36,937 bases of DNA, taken from assembly GCA_017644185.1 (NCBI GenBank), contig JAEPMA010000019.1, positions 1-36,937 on the forward strand, written 5' to 3'. Source of the stretch: Rhodospirillales bacterium. Lineage in GTDB: Bacteria > Pseudomonadota > Alphaproteobacteria > Rhodospirillales > Casp-alpha2. The translations under genes were made by a program, and so were the position numbers. Numbering within the stretch: the stretch's first letter is position 1; each line of letters opens with the position of its first letter. The notes under the pieces were generated by a model. That model made no database searches and was not told the origin of the DNA. It worked only from the letters and a program-made list of their open reading frames with translations. Shown here one piece after another: positions 8,569 through 16,258 of this stretch.

Positions 8569-9236
8569 TGATCATTGATTGCGGCAACGAACCCGCCCTT
8601 GTCGATTGCCGTAACCAGATCTTCCTTCGAGGCCGTATCGGGATCGTGCAGAACACGAGCCTGGCGCTCGGCATAGGAGGCATCGACCTTGCGGACACCC
8701 GGCACTCGGGTGAGCAATAGTTCGATCGTGTGGGCGCAGCCGTCACAGTGCATACCTTCGATATTCAGGAGAGTGGTTTTCATGTCTGGCGCATCCTTTC
8801 CTTCAGGCTGTGCTTCATTGCGGGTCACGCCGCTGTGTAAAGCGCGGTTGTTCATGGCGTCGATGATGGTGCAGGCGGTAATTTCGCCGCCACCAGGACA
8901 ACTTGCGACGAGATCATCTAGCGCGTCGAGAATGAGCCGCATGTGGTTAATCTTCGACTGGACTTGGTCTCGTTTCTGGACTGCGCGGGCCCTGATGTCC
9001 GCGCAATCCGCCTTGGGGTCAGCCTGTAGGGATAGAAGCTCGGAAATTTCCCGAAGTGAAAAGCCGATTTCCTGTGCTTGGCGTACAAAGCGTATGCGGT
9101 CCACCGTCGCCATCGGATAATCGCGAAATCCGCCGCCTTGTGGTTTACGCGGTTGATCGATTAGTCCCTTGGACTCGTAAAACCGGATCGTTTCGACGCT
9201 GACTCCGGCGCGTGTGGCGGCTTCACCAATTCGCAT
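8565..9236 (-). CDS. MerR-family regulator fused to a C-terminal HMA domain, 223 aa
   Basis: Transcription factor with an N-terminal winged helix (ETIRFYESKG, 15-24), a dimer helix and the metal-loop cysteines C78, C113 and C122. Their 35- and 9-residue spacing equals that of Tn501 MerR, pointing to Hg or a similar soft metal. After a linker at about 130-151 comes a complete HMA domain (152-220) with GMHCDGC, C164 and C167. MerR proteins normally end near 135-145 residues, so the HMA is an added sensor or metal-delivery domain. It is first in an operon with the CcdA-like protein and the ATPase, behind its own MerR-type promoter. Confidence 0.9.
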   Translation of the reverse strand: MRIGEAATRAGVSVETIRFYESKGLIDQPRKPQGGGFRDYPMATVDRIRFVRQAQEIGFSLREISELLSLQADPKADCADIRARAVQKRDQVQSKINHMRLILDALDDLVASCPGGGEITACTIIDAMNNRALHSGVTRNEAQPEGKDAPDMKTTLLNIEGMHCDGCAHTIELLLTRVPGVRKVDASYAERQARVLHDPDTASKEDLVTAIDKGGFVAAINDQ

Positions 9237-9257
9237 GTCCGAACCTCCTAAGTGAAA

Positions 9258-9289
9258 AGGCTAGCAGCCGTAGTATACTACGGAGTCAA
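9258..9289 (-). promoter_or_regulatory. MerR-type operator/promoter of the MerR-HMA operon
   Basis: On the minus strand a consensus -35 TTGACT (9289-9284) is followed after 20 bp by -10 TAGCCT (9263-9258). The spacer begins with the perfect 16-base palindrome CCGTAGTATACTACGG (9268-9283), very close to the mer operator core. It lies just upstream of the MerR-HMA gene, so this regulator probably controls its own operon rather than a divergent one. Confidence 0.82.
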
Positions 9290-9538
9290 TTATAAGATTT
9301 TGGAATATGCACATATGTGCGGAGGACACGTTGGTTCACCTTAGGATTCGGATTCTACAAACGGACCGTCGTTAAATGCCTCGTTGATGTCCACGATACA
9401 GCAACTCAGCAGCAACAAAATATCTCTTAAAGTGGCCTAACGTATCGAACGAACAGGCCTCAGATCCGTCTCATCTTGAGATACTTGCCTCATTCTTAGG
9501 CCGGCAGAATAAATGTTTCTTACCCGAATTCATCAAAT
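9290..9538. other. Intergenic stretch with no supported gene
   Basis: About 250 bases between the promoter of the MerR-HMA operon and the end of the CadR-like gene. The sequence is AT-richer than the flanking genes. No frame of useful length, tRNA or clear hairpin terminator was seen. Confidence 0.4.
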
Positions 9539-9982
9539 TCACCGTTCCTTCGGTGTTGAATGATCATCCGTTTCGCAAAGACTGTGATCACTCAGCACCT
9601 CTAAAACGCGGCAATCTGCGATCCGTCCGCCCCGGCACTGCTCGATCATGCGTTCCAGTTCATGGCGAAGTGCATGCAATCGATGGATACGGCGGTCTAC
9701 CTCGCTGAGTTGCGCCTTCGCAATTGCGTCCGCGGCATCGCACGGCTGATTAGGGTCGTCCGAGAGACTGATCAAGTCTCGGATTGCCTGCAGTGGGAAC
9801 CCGAGCTCTCGGGCATGACGAATGAACGTCAAACGGTGGATGGCTGAGTCATCGTAAACGCGCTGGTTTCCACTTGAGCGGGGCGGTGCCGGGATGAGGC
9901 CGATCTGCTCGTAGTATCGGACCGTCTGCACCTTGCAACCAGCGGCCTCGGCAATGCGGCCAATCGTCAAATCGTGGGCCAA
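9539..9982 (-). CDS. MerR-family metal regulator (CadR/ZntR/PbrR type), 147 aa
   Basis: Metal-responsive activator with winged helix QTVRYYEQIG (19-28), dimer helix, and three metal-site cysteines C81, C116 and C124. The short CRGGRIADC loop is like those of Cd/Pb/Zn-sensing members; an extra C136 followed by a His/Asp-containing tail (HSTPKER end) resembles CadR-type C-terminal extensions. It is transcribed away from the CDF transporter, and the operator between them (9996-10026) has the expected 19 bp spacer. Substrate cannot be fixed from sequence; Cd, Pb or Zn are likely. Confidence 0.86.
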   Translation of the reverse strand: MAHDLTIGRIAEAAGCKVQTVRYYEQIGLIPAPPRSSGNQRVYDDSAIHRLTFIRHARELGFPLQAIRDLISLSDDPNQPCDAADAIAKAQLSEVDRRIHRLHALRHELERMIEQCRGGRIADCRVLEVLSDHSLCETDDHSTPKER

Positions 9983-9995
9983 AGCAAATTACCTC

Positions 9996-10026
9996 TTGAA
10001 CCTATAGTTACTGTAGACATTACGTT
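9996..10026 (+). promoter_or_regulatory. MerR-type operator/promoter of the CDF-lspA-dsb-sco operon
   Basis: A -35 TTGAAC (9996-10001) and -10 TACGTT (10021-10026) are 19 bp apart. Between them CTATAGT and ACTGTAG (10002-10015) form a dyad with one mismatch per arm. Its position means the longer open frame beginning at 9974 cannot be the true start of the transporter gene. Confidence 0.8.
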
Positions 10027-10066
10027 TAGCACATCTGAGATGAACCGCGGAATAAAAGGGTGTGCC

Positions 10067-10705
10067 ATGGCCGGAGGATGTTGCAGTCACGAACCGAAGT
10101 TCGATGGGATGTCGAAAGGCTTCAAACGCGCTCTATGGGCAGTAATCGCGATTAACGGTACCATGTTTTTCGTCGAAATGGCCGCAGGTGCGTTAGCCGG
10201 GTCTCAGGCGTTGAAGGCGGATGCTCTGGATTTCCTGGGCGACACGGTCACGTATGCCATTAGTCTTATGGTAATCGGCATGTCGCTTAAAGTCCGCGCC
10301 ACGGCGGCTTTGGCCAAAGGAATCAGCCTTGCGGCCATGGGGTTCTGGGTCTTCGGCATGACTGCTTATCAGGTTTTGATCCTCGGTGTACCGAGTGCAC
10401 CGATAATGGGCGGCATCGGCGTACTTGCCCTCGCTGCCAACCTATTGAGCGTTCTTATCCTGATGCGTTTCAAGGACGGAGACGCGAACGTTCGCTCCGT
10501 ATGGCTGTGTAGCCGTAACGACGCGATTGGCAACGTCGCCGTAATCGTGGCAGCTGGCGGGGTATATCTGACCGGGACCGCGTGGCCCGACCTGATCGTG
10601 GCCGGATTGATGGCGGGTCTGTTTCTCTGGTCATCTTTGCAGATCATCAAACAGGCTTTGGATGAGCGGCGCCATGTCGGGGCGCATGGTATCGCTGCTG
10701 AATAA
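10067..10705 (+). CDS. Cation diffusion facilitator (CDF) family transporter, 212 aa
   Basis: Inner-membrane proton-driven divalent metal exporter. Six membrane helices fill most of the chain. Transport-site acidic residues appear in helix two as DFLGD (D55, D59) and in helix five as NDAIGN (D152, N156). The N-terminus carries a GGCCSH metal-ligand cluster. The usual cytoplasmic C-terminal domain is absent; the chain ends soon after helix six, as in short CDF proteins paired with MerR regulators. I chose ATG 10067 because AAAAGGG lies six bases before it; ATG 10040 is possible. First gene of the operon, 27 bases before lspA. Confidence 0.85.
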   Translation: MAGGCCSHEPKFDGMSKGFKRALWAVIAINGTMFFVEMAAGALAGSQALKADALDFLGDTVTYAISLMVIGMSLKVRATAALAKGISLAAMGFWVFGMTAYQVLILGVPSAPIMGGIGVLALAANLLSVLILMRFKDGDANVRSVWLCSRNDAIGNVAVIVAAGGVYLTGTAWPDLIVAGLMAGLFLWSSLQIIKQALDERRHVGAHGIAAE

Positions 10706-10732
10706 CAACCCTGGAGCCGAGGAAATTCGTTA

Positions 10733-11293
10733 GTGACGTACGGAGTGCCCCCTTTGCGTCGGAATAAAGCGGCATCAGATTTGTTCTCGCAAACGTGTGC
10801 GCGCTCAACCTCGATAGTTGTTGTCTCGTCGGTCATGGTGGCCGCGATCGTGTTCGACCAGGCAACCAAATGGGCTGCACTTACGTTCCTATCAACACCG
10901 TCCTATAAAGTGGAGGTTACCCCATTTTTTGATCTCAGTTTAGGCTTCAATACAGGAGTCAGTTTTGGTGTTTTTGCCGATATTTTCGGCGATCAGCAAT
11001 GGCCGTTGATTGCGATTACCTTTGCCATCGCTTCAGCCCTCGCCGTTTGGGCGTTACGTTCGGACCGCCTACTCGAAGCAGGGGCGATTGCACTCATGGC
11101 AGGCGGTGCATTCGGGAACATCATTGATCGAGTACGACAAGGCGCGGTTACAGATTTCCTCGACTTTCATGCGATGGGATTTCATTGGCCCGCTTTCAAC
11201 TTTGCGGACGTGTTTATTTGCGCTGGCGCTGCATCGCTCGTTGCCATTTCCGTCACGTCAACAGCGGGCGTAGGCACCAAAGATGACGAGTGA
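10733..11293 (+). CDS. lspA: Lipoprotein signal peptidase LspA, 186 aa
   Basis: Inner-membrane aspartyl protease that removes signal peptides from prolipoproteins. Four membrane helices are visible. Family landmarks are FDQATKWAA near 41-49, GFNTGVSFG at 71-79, GNIIDR with catalytic D132 and FNFADVFI with catalytic D159. Start is GTG 10733 with GAGGA upstream; the N-terminal 25 residues are longer and more polar than in housekeeping LspA. LspA copies within metal-resistance operons, next to cadmium/zinc exporters and MerR regulators, are common; the lipoprotein substrate here is not known. Overlaps the next gene by 11 bases. Confidence 0.93.
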   Translation: MTYGVPPLRRNKAASDLFSQTCARSTSIVVVSSVMVAAIVFDQATKWAALTFLSTPSYKVEVTPFFDLSLGFNTGVSFGVFADIFGDQQWPLIAITFAIASALAVWALRSDRLLEAGAIALMAGGAFGNIIDRVRQGAVTDFLDFHAMGFHWPAFNFADVFICAGAASLVAISVTSTAGVGTKDDE

Positions 11294-11741
11294 GGAGATG
11301 TTCCGTAAGCGGGCCACGACAATGATATCGCCGGACAATGCATTGATCGGCGCCTGGCTGATCGCCCTGGCGGCCACCTTGGGTGCTTTGTTCATCGGGG
11401 AGGTCATGGGACGCCCCCCATGCGTTCTATGTTGGTACCAGAGGATCGCAATGTTCCCCTTAGCCGTTGTTCTCGGTATTGCGTGTTATCAGTCGGACCT
11501 CAATGTGCGCCGCTATGCACTCCCATTAGCCATTGCGGGAGGCTCAATAGCGTTTTGGCACAGTCTGCTTTTTGCCGGGTTTATCGCGGAGGCGATACAA
11601 CCTTGCACGCAGCATGGCCCCTCCTGCTCCGGAGAAGACCAGGTCGTTTTCGGATATTTACCGCTTCCGTATCTCTCGTTGGCCGCATTCTGTTTGATTT
11701 CACTCTTGTTGTTTCTGTCTACGGAAAAGGGACGAAAATGA
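11283..11741 (+). CDS. DsbB/BdbC-type disulfide bond oxidoreductase, 152 aa
   Basis: Four-helix membrane protein that re-oxidises a periplasmic DsbA partner and passes electrons to quinone. Active-site pairs are C47/C50 in RPPCVLCWYQR and C108/C115 in the second periplasmic loop (QPCTQHGPSC). Length and spacing fit the BdbC branch better than enteric DsbB. Start is uncertain: ATG 11283 overlaps lspA; ATG 11298 and 11322 are alternatives. Its stop overlaps the start of the DsbA-like gene, supporting a DsbB-DsbA pair. Confidence 0.9.
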   Translation: MTSEEMFRKRATTMISPDNALIGAWLIALAATLGALFIGEVMGRPPCVLCWYQRIAMFPLAVVLGIACYQSDLNVRRYALPLAIAGGSIAFWHSLLFAGFIAEAIQPCTQHGPSCSGEDQVVFGYLPLPYLSLAAFCLISLLLFLSTEKGRK

Positions 11742-12382
11742 ATCGTCGTCATTTTATCGCACAAATTGGGATAGCGATTTTGGGCATTTTTGGGTTCGGC
11801 GTATACCTCTATCAACCCTTAGTCGAGAATATGAGAAAGGTAGCACCAGTTACAAATGCCGCCCAATTGGTCCGCGACCATTCACCTGTATTTGGCCCTA
11901 AAGATGCCCCGGTCACCATTGTTGAGTTTTTTGACCCGGCGTGCGAATCGTGCCGCGCCTTTCATCCGATCGTCAAAAACATAATGGCAACGTACCCTGA
12001 CAAGGTCCGCGTGGTAATCCGATATGCCGCATTCCACCCCCCGTCAGAGGACGCAGTGCGACTTCTCGAGGCCGCTCGCTTGCAAGGGAAATTCGAACCC
12101 GCCCTTGAGCGTCTTTTGGAAACGCAACCGAAGTGGGCACCGCACGGACGTGCCCCAGAAGACATATGGAGTTTGCTCGACGGGACTGGAGTGGACATAG
12201 AACGCGCGCAACGTGAAAGCCGGATGCCGCACATCGTCGGCGTGCTCAATCAAGACGCCGAAGACATCAAGGCGTTTGGGGTACGCGGAACGCCAACGTT
12301 TTTCGTTAACGGAAAAGCACTGGACTCTTTTGGTGAGGCGCAGTTGCGCGATCTCGTCCGATCCGAAGTGGAGGCATTGTGA
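11738..12382 (+). CDS. DsbA-family thiol:disulfide oxidoreductase, 214 aa
   Basis: Periplasmic thioredoxin-fold protein held by an N-terminal membrane anchor (residues 7-26). The active site is PACESC with C69 and C72, within a DsbA/DsbG-like chain that starts VFGPKDAPVTIVEFFD; the cis-proline region is RGTPTFFVNG near the C-terminus. Start ATG 11738 overlaps the DsbB-like stop (ATGA) after AAAAGGGACG, and its own stop overlaps the next gene (GTGA). It likely oxidises or isomerises Cys-rich secreted proteins encoded nearby, such as Sco. Confidence 0.9.
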   Translation: MNRRHFIAQIGIAILGIFGFGVYLYQPLVENMRKVAPVTNAAQLVRDHSPVFGPKDAPVTIVEFFDPACESCRAFHPIVKNIMATYPDKVRVVIRYAAFHPPSEDAVRLLEAARLQGKFEPALERLLETQPKWAPHGRAPEDIWSLLDGTGVDIERAQRESRMPHIVGVLNQDAEDIKAFGVRGTPTFFVNGKALDSFGEAQLRDLVRSEVEAL

Positions 12383-12966
12383 AAACGGTTCGGTATATCC
12401 TCTGGGGACTAGCCCTCCTCGCCCTGGTTATTGTTGCAGGCCATCAACTTTCACATTTCCTGGGCACCGACGCGGAAAACGTTGATGGATTCCAGCCCGC
12501 CTTCACCCTTGTGAACCATCAAGGTGATACAGTTAGTGAAGCGACCTATCGAGGCAACTGGGCACTGGTGTTCTTCGGGTTTACGAACTGCCCCGACATT
12601 TGCCCGACAACCCTGGCGGAATTGGCAGATGTAATGGATGGTCTTGGTAATTCAGCCGCGAAAGTGACGCCGCTTTTCATCACTATTGATCCTGAGCGGG
12701 ACCGCGTCGAAACCGTGGCGGAATACGTTTCCGCGTTTCATCCATCCATTGTCGGCTTGACGGGAACGGACAAACAAGTCACCGAAGCGGCAGATTCGTT
12801 CAAGGCTTACTTTGAGCGAGTGCCTCAGGATTCGGCGCCGGACGGATACACAATGGGGCATACCTCGGCCGTCTACTTGATTTCCCCCGAAGGCCATTTT
12901 GTCCGCACCTTTCAATTCCGCACGCCGCCAGAGATGATTATCGAAGATTTGAAAGAGAGAATATGA
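12379..12966 (+). CDS. Sco1/SenC-family copper chaperone, 195 aa (first copy)
   Basis: Membrane-anchored periplasmic copper chaperone that serves the CuA site of cytochrome oxidase, or thiol redox control. N-terminal anchor at 5-28, thioredoxin fold, copper motif TNCPDICPTTL with C71 and C75, and H161 in MGHTSAVYL complete the Cys-Cys-His site. GTG 12379 overlaps the DsbA-like stop. It is followed by PCu(A)C, the usual functional partner in CuA assembly. One of three Sco homologues in the window. Confidence 0.93.
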   Translation: MKTVRYILWGLALLALVIVAGHQLSHFLGTDAENVDGFQPAFTLVNHQGDTVSEATYRGNWALVFFGFTNCPDICPTTLAELADVMDGLGNSAAKVTPLFITIDPERDRVETVAEYVSAFHPSIVGLTGTDKQVTEAADSFKAYFERVPQDSAPDGYTMGHTSAVYLISPEGHFVRTFQFRTPPEMIIEDLKERI

Positions 12967-13442
12967 GCAGCATCAAATTTCTGGGCGCTGTCATTTCTCT
13001 AACCTTTTTGATGGCCGTTGGTTTTATCTCACCGGCCGTCCCAGACACGGCACGAAACGACGAGGTGATTGTTGAAGCCGCGTGGGCACGAGCCTCAATC
13101 GGAACATCGCGCCCGTCTGCGGCCTATCTAACGATACGCAACGAGGGAGACGAAACGGACGTATTGACCAGCCTAAAAGCTTCGGTTTCGGAAGTGGCCG
13201 AAGTCCATGCGATGACGATGACAGATGGTGTCGCGCGAATGGGACCAGCTGGCGCAGTGAAACTCCCGGCCGGGCATGAGGTGGTGCTGAAACCGGGCGG
13301 ACTACACGTCATGTTGATGAACCTGAAACAACCGCTCAAGGAAGGGGAGAAATTCACCCTGACATTGACTTTTAAGGGCGCAGGGCCGATCGACGTGTCG
13401 GTGCCGGTCCTGGGAATTGGAGCCTCAGGTCCTGTACAATGA
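12963..13442 (+). CDS. PCu(A)C periplasmic copper chaperone, 159 aa
   Basis: Secreted cupredoxin-like chaperone that carries Cu(I) to Sco or directly to cytochrome oxidase. A signal peptide covers about residues 1-30. The copper site matches the family pattern H(M)X10MX21HXM exactly: H82, M93, H115 and M117, with M84 near the first His. Overlaps the preceding sco gene (ATGA) and the following peptidase gene (ATGA). The sco-PCuAC pairing supports a role in copper delivery or periplasmic Cu(I) sequestration. Confidence 0.93.
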   Translation: MSSIKFLGAVISLTFLMAVGFISPAVPDTARNDEVIVEAAWARASIGTSRPSAAYLTIRNEGDETDVLTSLKASVSEVAEVHAMTMTDGVARMGPAGAVKLPAGHEVVLKPGGLHVMLMNLKQPLKEGEKFTLTLTFKGAGPIDVSVPVLGIGASGPVQ

Positions 13443-14797
13443 CCAAGATGCAGCGAATTTTGCTCTATAGCGCCGGCGCTATCAGCGGTGTCATCGCAAT
13501 AGCCTTCGTCGCCGGTCTGGCTCTGGATAGAGGAAAGGCTGAAAATCTTGAAATCGCTCCACGGGTGCCAAGAACTGACCCCGATAAAATAGCAATGGCA
13601 CCGCCAGTCGGAAATGCCGAGACCATCCCCGGAGAAGATGACCGCCAGGGCGCATCTGTTGTTCTCCGTCCAGGTGACACGTTGATCGATGCGCTCAGGA
13701 ATGCCGGGGTTTCTTTTGGTGAATCATTTGCCGCGAGTGACGCTTTAAGAGGCGTATTTGATCCACGTGACCTGAAAGCAGGGCAGAGACTTTCAATCGT
13801 GGTGAGATCCGACGGAGACACCCAGAATAGTCAGCGCCTTGATCACCTCTCTTTCATACCGGAAACGGATAGTCGAGTAGTTGTCGAACATGAAAATGAC
13901 GATGCTTTTGTGGCAAGGGTTGAACCCATTGAACACGACATGCGTCTGGTTCGGTCATTTGGGACAATTTCGCAGAGCTTCTTCGAGTCCGCACGCGGGG
14001 TAGGAGTGCCAACTCCTATCCTGATTGAGGCATATCGGGTGCTCGGCCAAGCCGTCGATTTCCAACGCGACGTCGCTGATGGCGACAAGTTCGCATTCGG
14101 GTATGAGATTTACGTAGATAAAGGGAACGTCGGGACGCATGCCGGCAATCTCGTTTATATCTCGCTCGATATAACGGATAGATCGCTTACCTACTTCCGG
14201 CATGAAACGAACGACGGCTTTGTGTCGTACTTCGATGAAGCAGGAAATAGCATTGCATCAGGATTGATGAGAACCCCGGTATCGTCCGGGCGATTATCGT
14301 CATCGTACGGCAAGAGAGAGCACCCTGTTCTTGGCTACACGAGAATGCACAAAGGTCTGGATTTTAAGACCGTGCGCGGCACGCCGGTTTTGGCGGCAGG
14401 TGACGGTACGGTTGTTCAGCGTCGCCGTAACGGCAGTTTCGGTAATTACATTCGAATCCGGCACAATGGCGAACTCTCCACGGCTTACGCCCATCTCGAC
14501 CGATATAAGGACACCTTAGCATCCGGGGACCGCGTCCGGCGTGGAGAGGTGATCGGTTATGTTGGCGAGACAGGCCTGACAACTGGACCGAATTTGCACT
14601 TCGAGGTCTTGAAAGAGGGACGGCAAGTGAACCCGGCAAGGGTTGCCGCGCCGCCGCAACGAAAGCTTGAAGGCGAAGCATTGTCGCGTTTTCAGCAAGA
14701 AACCGCAGAGATAAAGGCGATGTTGGATATTTCAACACCTACCGAGAATGCTCGCGGAGAGCCTGAGACAGACGTCTTTTCGCGCGACAAAAGCTAG
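13439..14797 (+). CDS. M23-family (LytM/Gly-Gly endopeptidase-like) murein peptidase, 452 aa
   Basis: Zinc metallopeptidase of the cell envelope that cuts peptidoglycan cross-links. An N-terminal anchor (10-28) is followed by a LysM/OapA-like segment (RPGDTLIDALRNAG, 77-90), a long middle region and the catalytic domain at about 285-410. Zinc and catalytic residues are visible: H304 and D308 in HKGLD, H352 in AHLD and H387 in HFEV, so it looks active. It is unusual inside a metal-homeostasis operon; its ATGA overlap with PCu(A)C shows it is part of the transcript. It may open the wall for envelope-assembled metal machinery (inference). Confidence 0.93.
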   Translation: MTKMQRILLYSAGAISGVIAIAFVAGLALDRGKAENLEIAPRVPRTDPDKIAMAPPVGNAETIPGEDDRQGASVVLRPGDTLIDALRNAGVSFGESFAASDALRGVFDPRDLKAGQRLSIVVRSDGDTQNSQRLDHLSFIPETDSRVVVEHENDDAFVARVEPIEHDMRLVRSFGTISQSFFESARGVGVPTPILIEAYRVLGQAVDFQRDVADGDKFAFGYEIYVDKGNVGTHAGNLVYISLDITDRSLTYFRHETNDGFVSYFDEAGNSIASGLMRTPVSSGRLSSSYGKREHPVLGYTRMHKGLDFKTVRGTPVLAAGDGTVVQRRRNGSFGNYIRIRHNGELSTAYAHLDRYKDTLASGDRVRRGEVIGYVGETGLTTGPNLHFEVLKEGRQVNPARVAAPPQRKLEGEALSRFQQETAEIKAMLDISTPTENARGEPETDVFSRDKS

Positions 14798-14803
14798 TAC
14801 GGA

Positions 14804-15430
14804 ATGATATTGGGGATGCCTACTTGGAAGCTGTTACTCATCGGTTGCGGGCTGGCGTTGGCAATTAGCACCTCACTCCTGTTCGGCTGGTGGCAGGTTG
14901 ACGGCCCCGGTGCGCCGGAAAGAAAAGCTCGTGAAAGCAAGTTACCTCTTCCGATTGGCCAAATGGACTTCGCATTGACCGATCACAAAGGGAACCGAGT
15001 TCAGGCAACGGACTGGCTCGGTGAACCGTTGCTCGTGTTTTTCGGCTTTACGTATTGCCCGGATATTTGCCCGACGACCTTGGCCGATATTACAGGCTGG
15101 CTTGAATCGTTAGGTGACGACACAAAGCACATCAATGTCGCGTTTATTACCGTCGACCCCGAGCGCGATACTGCTGAGGCGATGGCGGTATACATTGAGA
15201 ACTTTCATCCGGCCATCGCTGGCTATACGGGTTCGTCCCAAGATATCGCCGATGCGGCTGCTGGATTTAAGGTTAAATACGAGAGAATCGTAACCGGTCA
15301 GACCTATACGATGAATCACACCGCCGGAGTGTTCGTATATGATGCTGAAGGTCGCTTCGTCAGCATTATCGATTTTCACGAATCGAGGGAAAACGCCGTC
15401 CCAAAAATTCGCCGCGCATTAGAGCGTTAG
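14804..15430 (+). CDS. Sco1/SenC-family copper chaperone, 208 aa (second copy)
   Basis: Same fold and role as the first Sco copy. Membrane anchor at 8-28, copper motif TYCPDICPTTL with C85 and C89, distal H172 in MNHTAGVFV. It shares several segments with the first copy, such as FHP and the VDPERD loop, but the two differ enough to be old paralogues. It lies six bases after the peptidase gene and ends the operon. ATG 14816 is an alternative start. Confidence 0.92.
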   Translation: MILGMPTWKLLLIGCGLALAISTSLLFGWWQVDGPGAPERKARESKLPLPIGQMDFALTDHKGNRVQATDWLGEPLLVFFGFTYCPDICPTTLADITGWLESLGDDTKHINVAFITVDPERDTAEAMAVYIENFHPAIAGYTGSSQDIADAAAGFKVKYERIVTGQTYTMNHTAGVFVYDAEGRFVSIIDFHESRENAVPKIRRALER

Positions 15431-15582
15431 ATGTGAATTATTTTGCTAATGAATGAGTGTCGTGGTGGCATGGACACCCCTTTTCCAGGTCGAGTAAATT
15501 GCCACGTTTTTGAAGCCTACCATCTGCTATCTGTTTCTGGCACTATAACTGCGCGCTGATGATCCGAGGGGAGTAGCAAGTC

Positions 15583-16248
15583 ATGAGTGCGTGGAAAACA
15601 TTCGTTTGTATGATCGCCGCCGCGTTTACAGTATCAATGCCGGTCCGGGCCGATCGCCATACGCCACTGCTACCTGCGGCAAAAATGGCCGACAACGGCA
15701 TGCATGCTCAGACTTGGCTGTACGGGAGTTCATTAGACCTTCGGCAAGATCTGACGGCAACCGCAAAGCAGGGCAAGCGGCTGGTGATTTTTTGGGAACA
15801 GAAGGATTGCGCTTATTGCAAGCCCATGTACGACGTCAATCTACGCATTCCGAGAATCGTCGAAAAAGTCACGAGTAACTTCAACGTCATCAAACTCGAC
15901 ATACAGGGGGAGCGTGCGGTCACTGATCTGGACGGCGCGATCCTGACCGAAGGGCAACTGGCGCGGAAATTCAGGATCATGTACACGCCGACCCTTCAGT
16001 TCCTTCCGGAATCCATGGAAAAGGCGGCCGGCCGAAACATCGCGGACTCCGAAGTTTTCCGCGCAGAAACCTATTTCAAGCCCTTCCACTTCAATTTCAT
16101 ACTCCATTACGTTCAGACCAAGGGCTACGAAAGCGAGCCCAATTTTCAACGTTGGCTGGGCGACATCGGGAGAGGCTTGGACGCGAACGGCATTGAATAT
16201 GACCTCTGGGCCGACGCGCTTCCGCCGCATCTTCCAGACAAATATTAG
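15583..16248 (+). CDS. SoxW-like periplasmic thioredoxin-fold protein, 221 aa
   Basis: Secreted thioredoxin-family protein. Signal peptide to about residue 23, then a fold with active site DCAYCK (C76, C79) preceded by VIFWEQ, as in SoxW and similar heme/sulfur-pathway reductases. The long C-terminal half (about 110-221) carries extra helices. Start ATG 15583 has the strong ribosome site GAGGGGAG. It is separated from the sco operon by 150 bases without a clear terminator and is followed ten bases on by the DUF411 gene. It could reduce the Cys cluster of that neighbour or of the Sco proteins (inference). Confidence 0.82.
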   Translation: MSAWKTFVCMIAAAFTVSMPVRADRHTPLLPAAKMADNGMHAQTWLYGSSLDLRQDLTATAKQGKRLVIFWEQKDCAYCKPMYDVNLRIPRIVEKVTSNFNVIKLDIQGERAVTDLDGAILTEGQLARKFRIMYTPTLQFLPESMEKAAGRNIADSEVFRAETYFKPFHFNFILHYVQTKGYESEPNFQRWLGDIGRGLDANGIEYDLWADALPPHLPDKY

Positions 16249-16258
16249 TGAGCGGGTG

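Noticed and set aside
9974-10705. Longer 243-aa start for the CDF transporter
   Set aside because: The promoter elements at 9996-10026 lie inside that extension, so it cannot be translated from this promoter.
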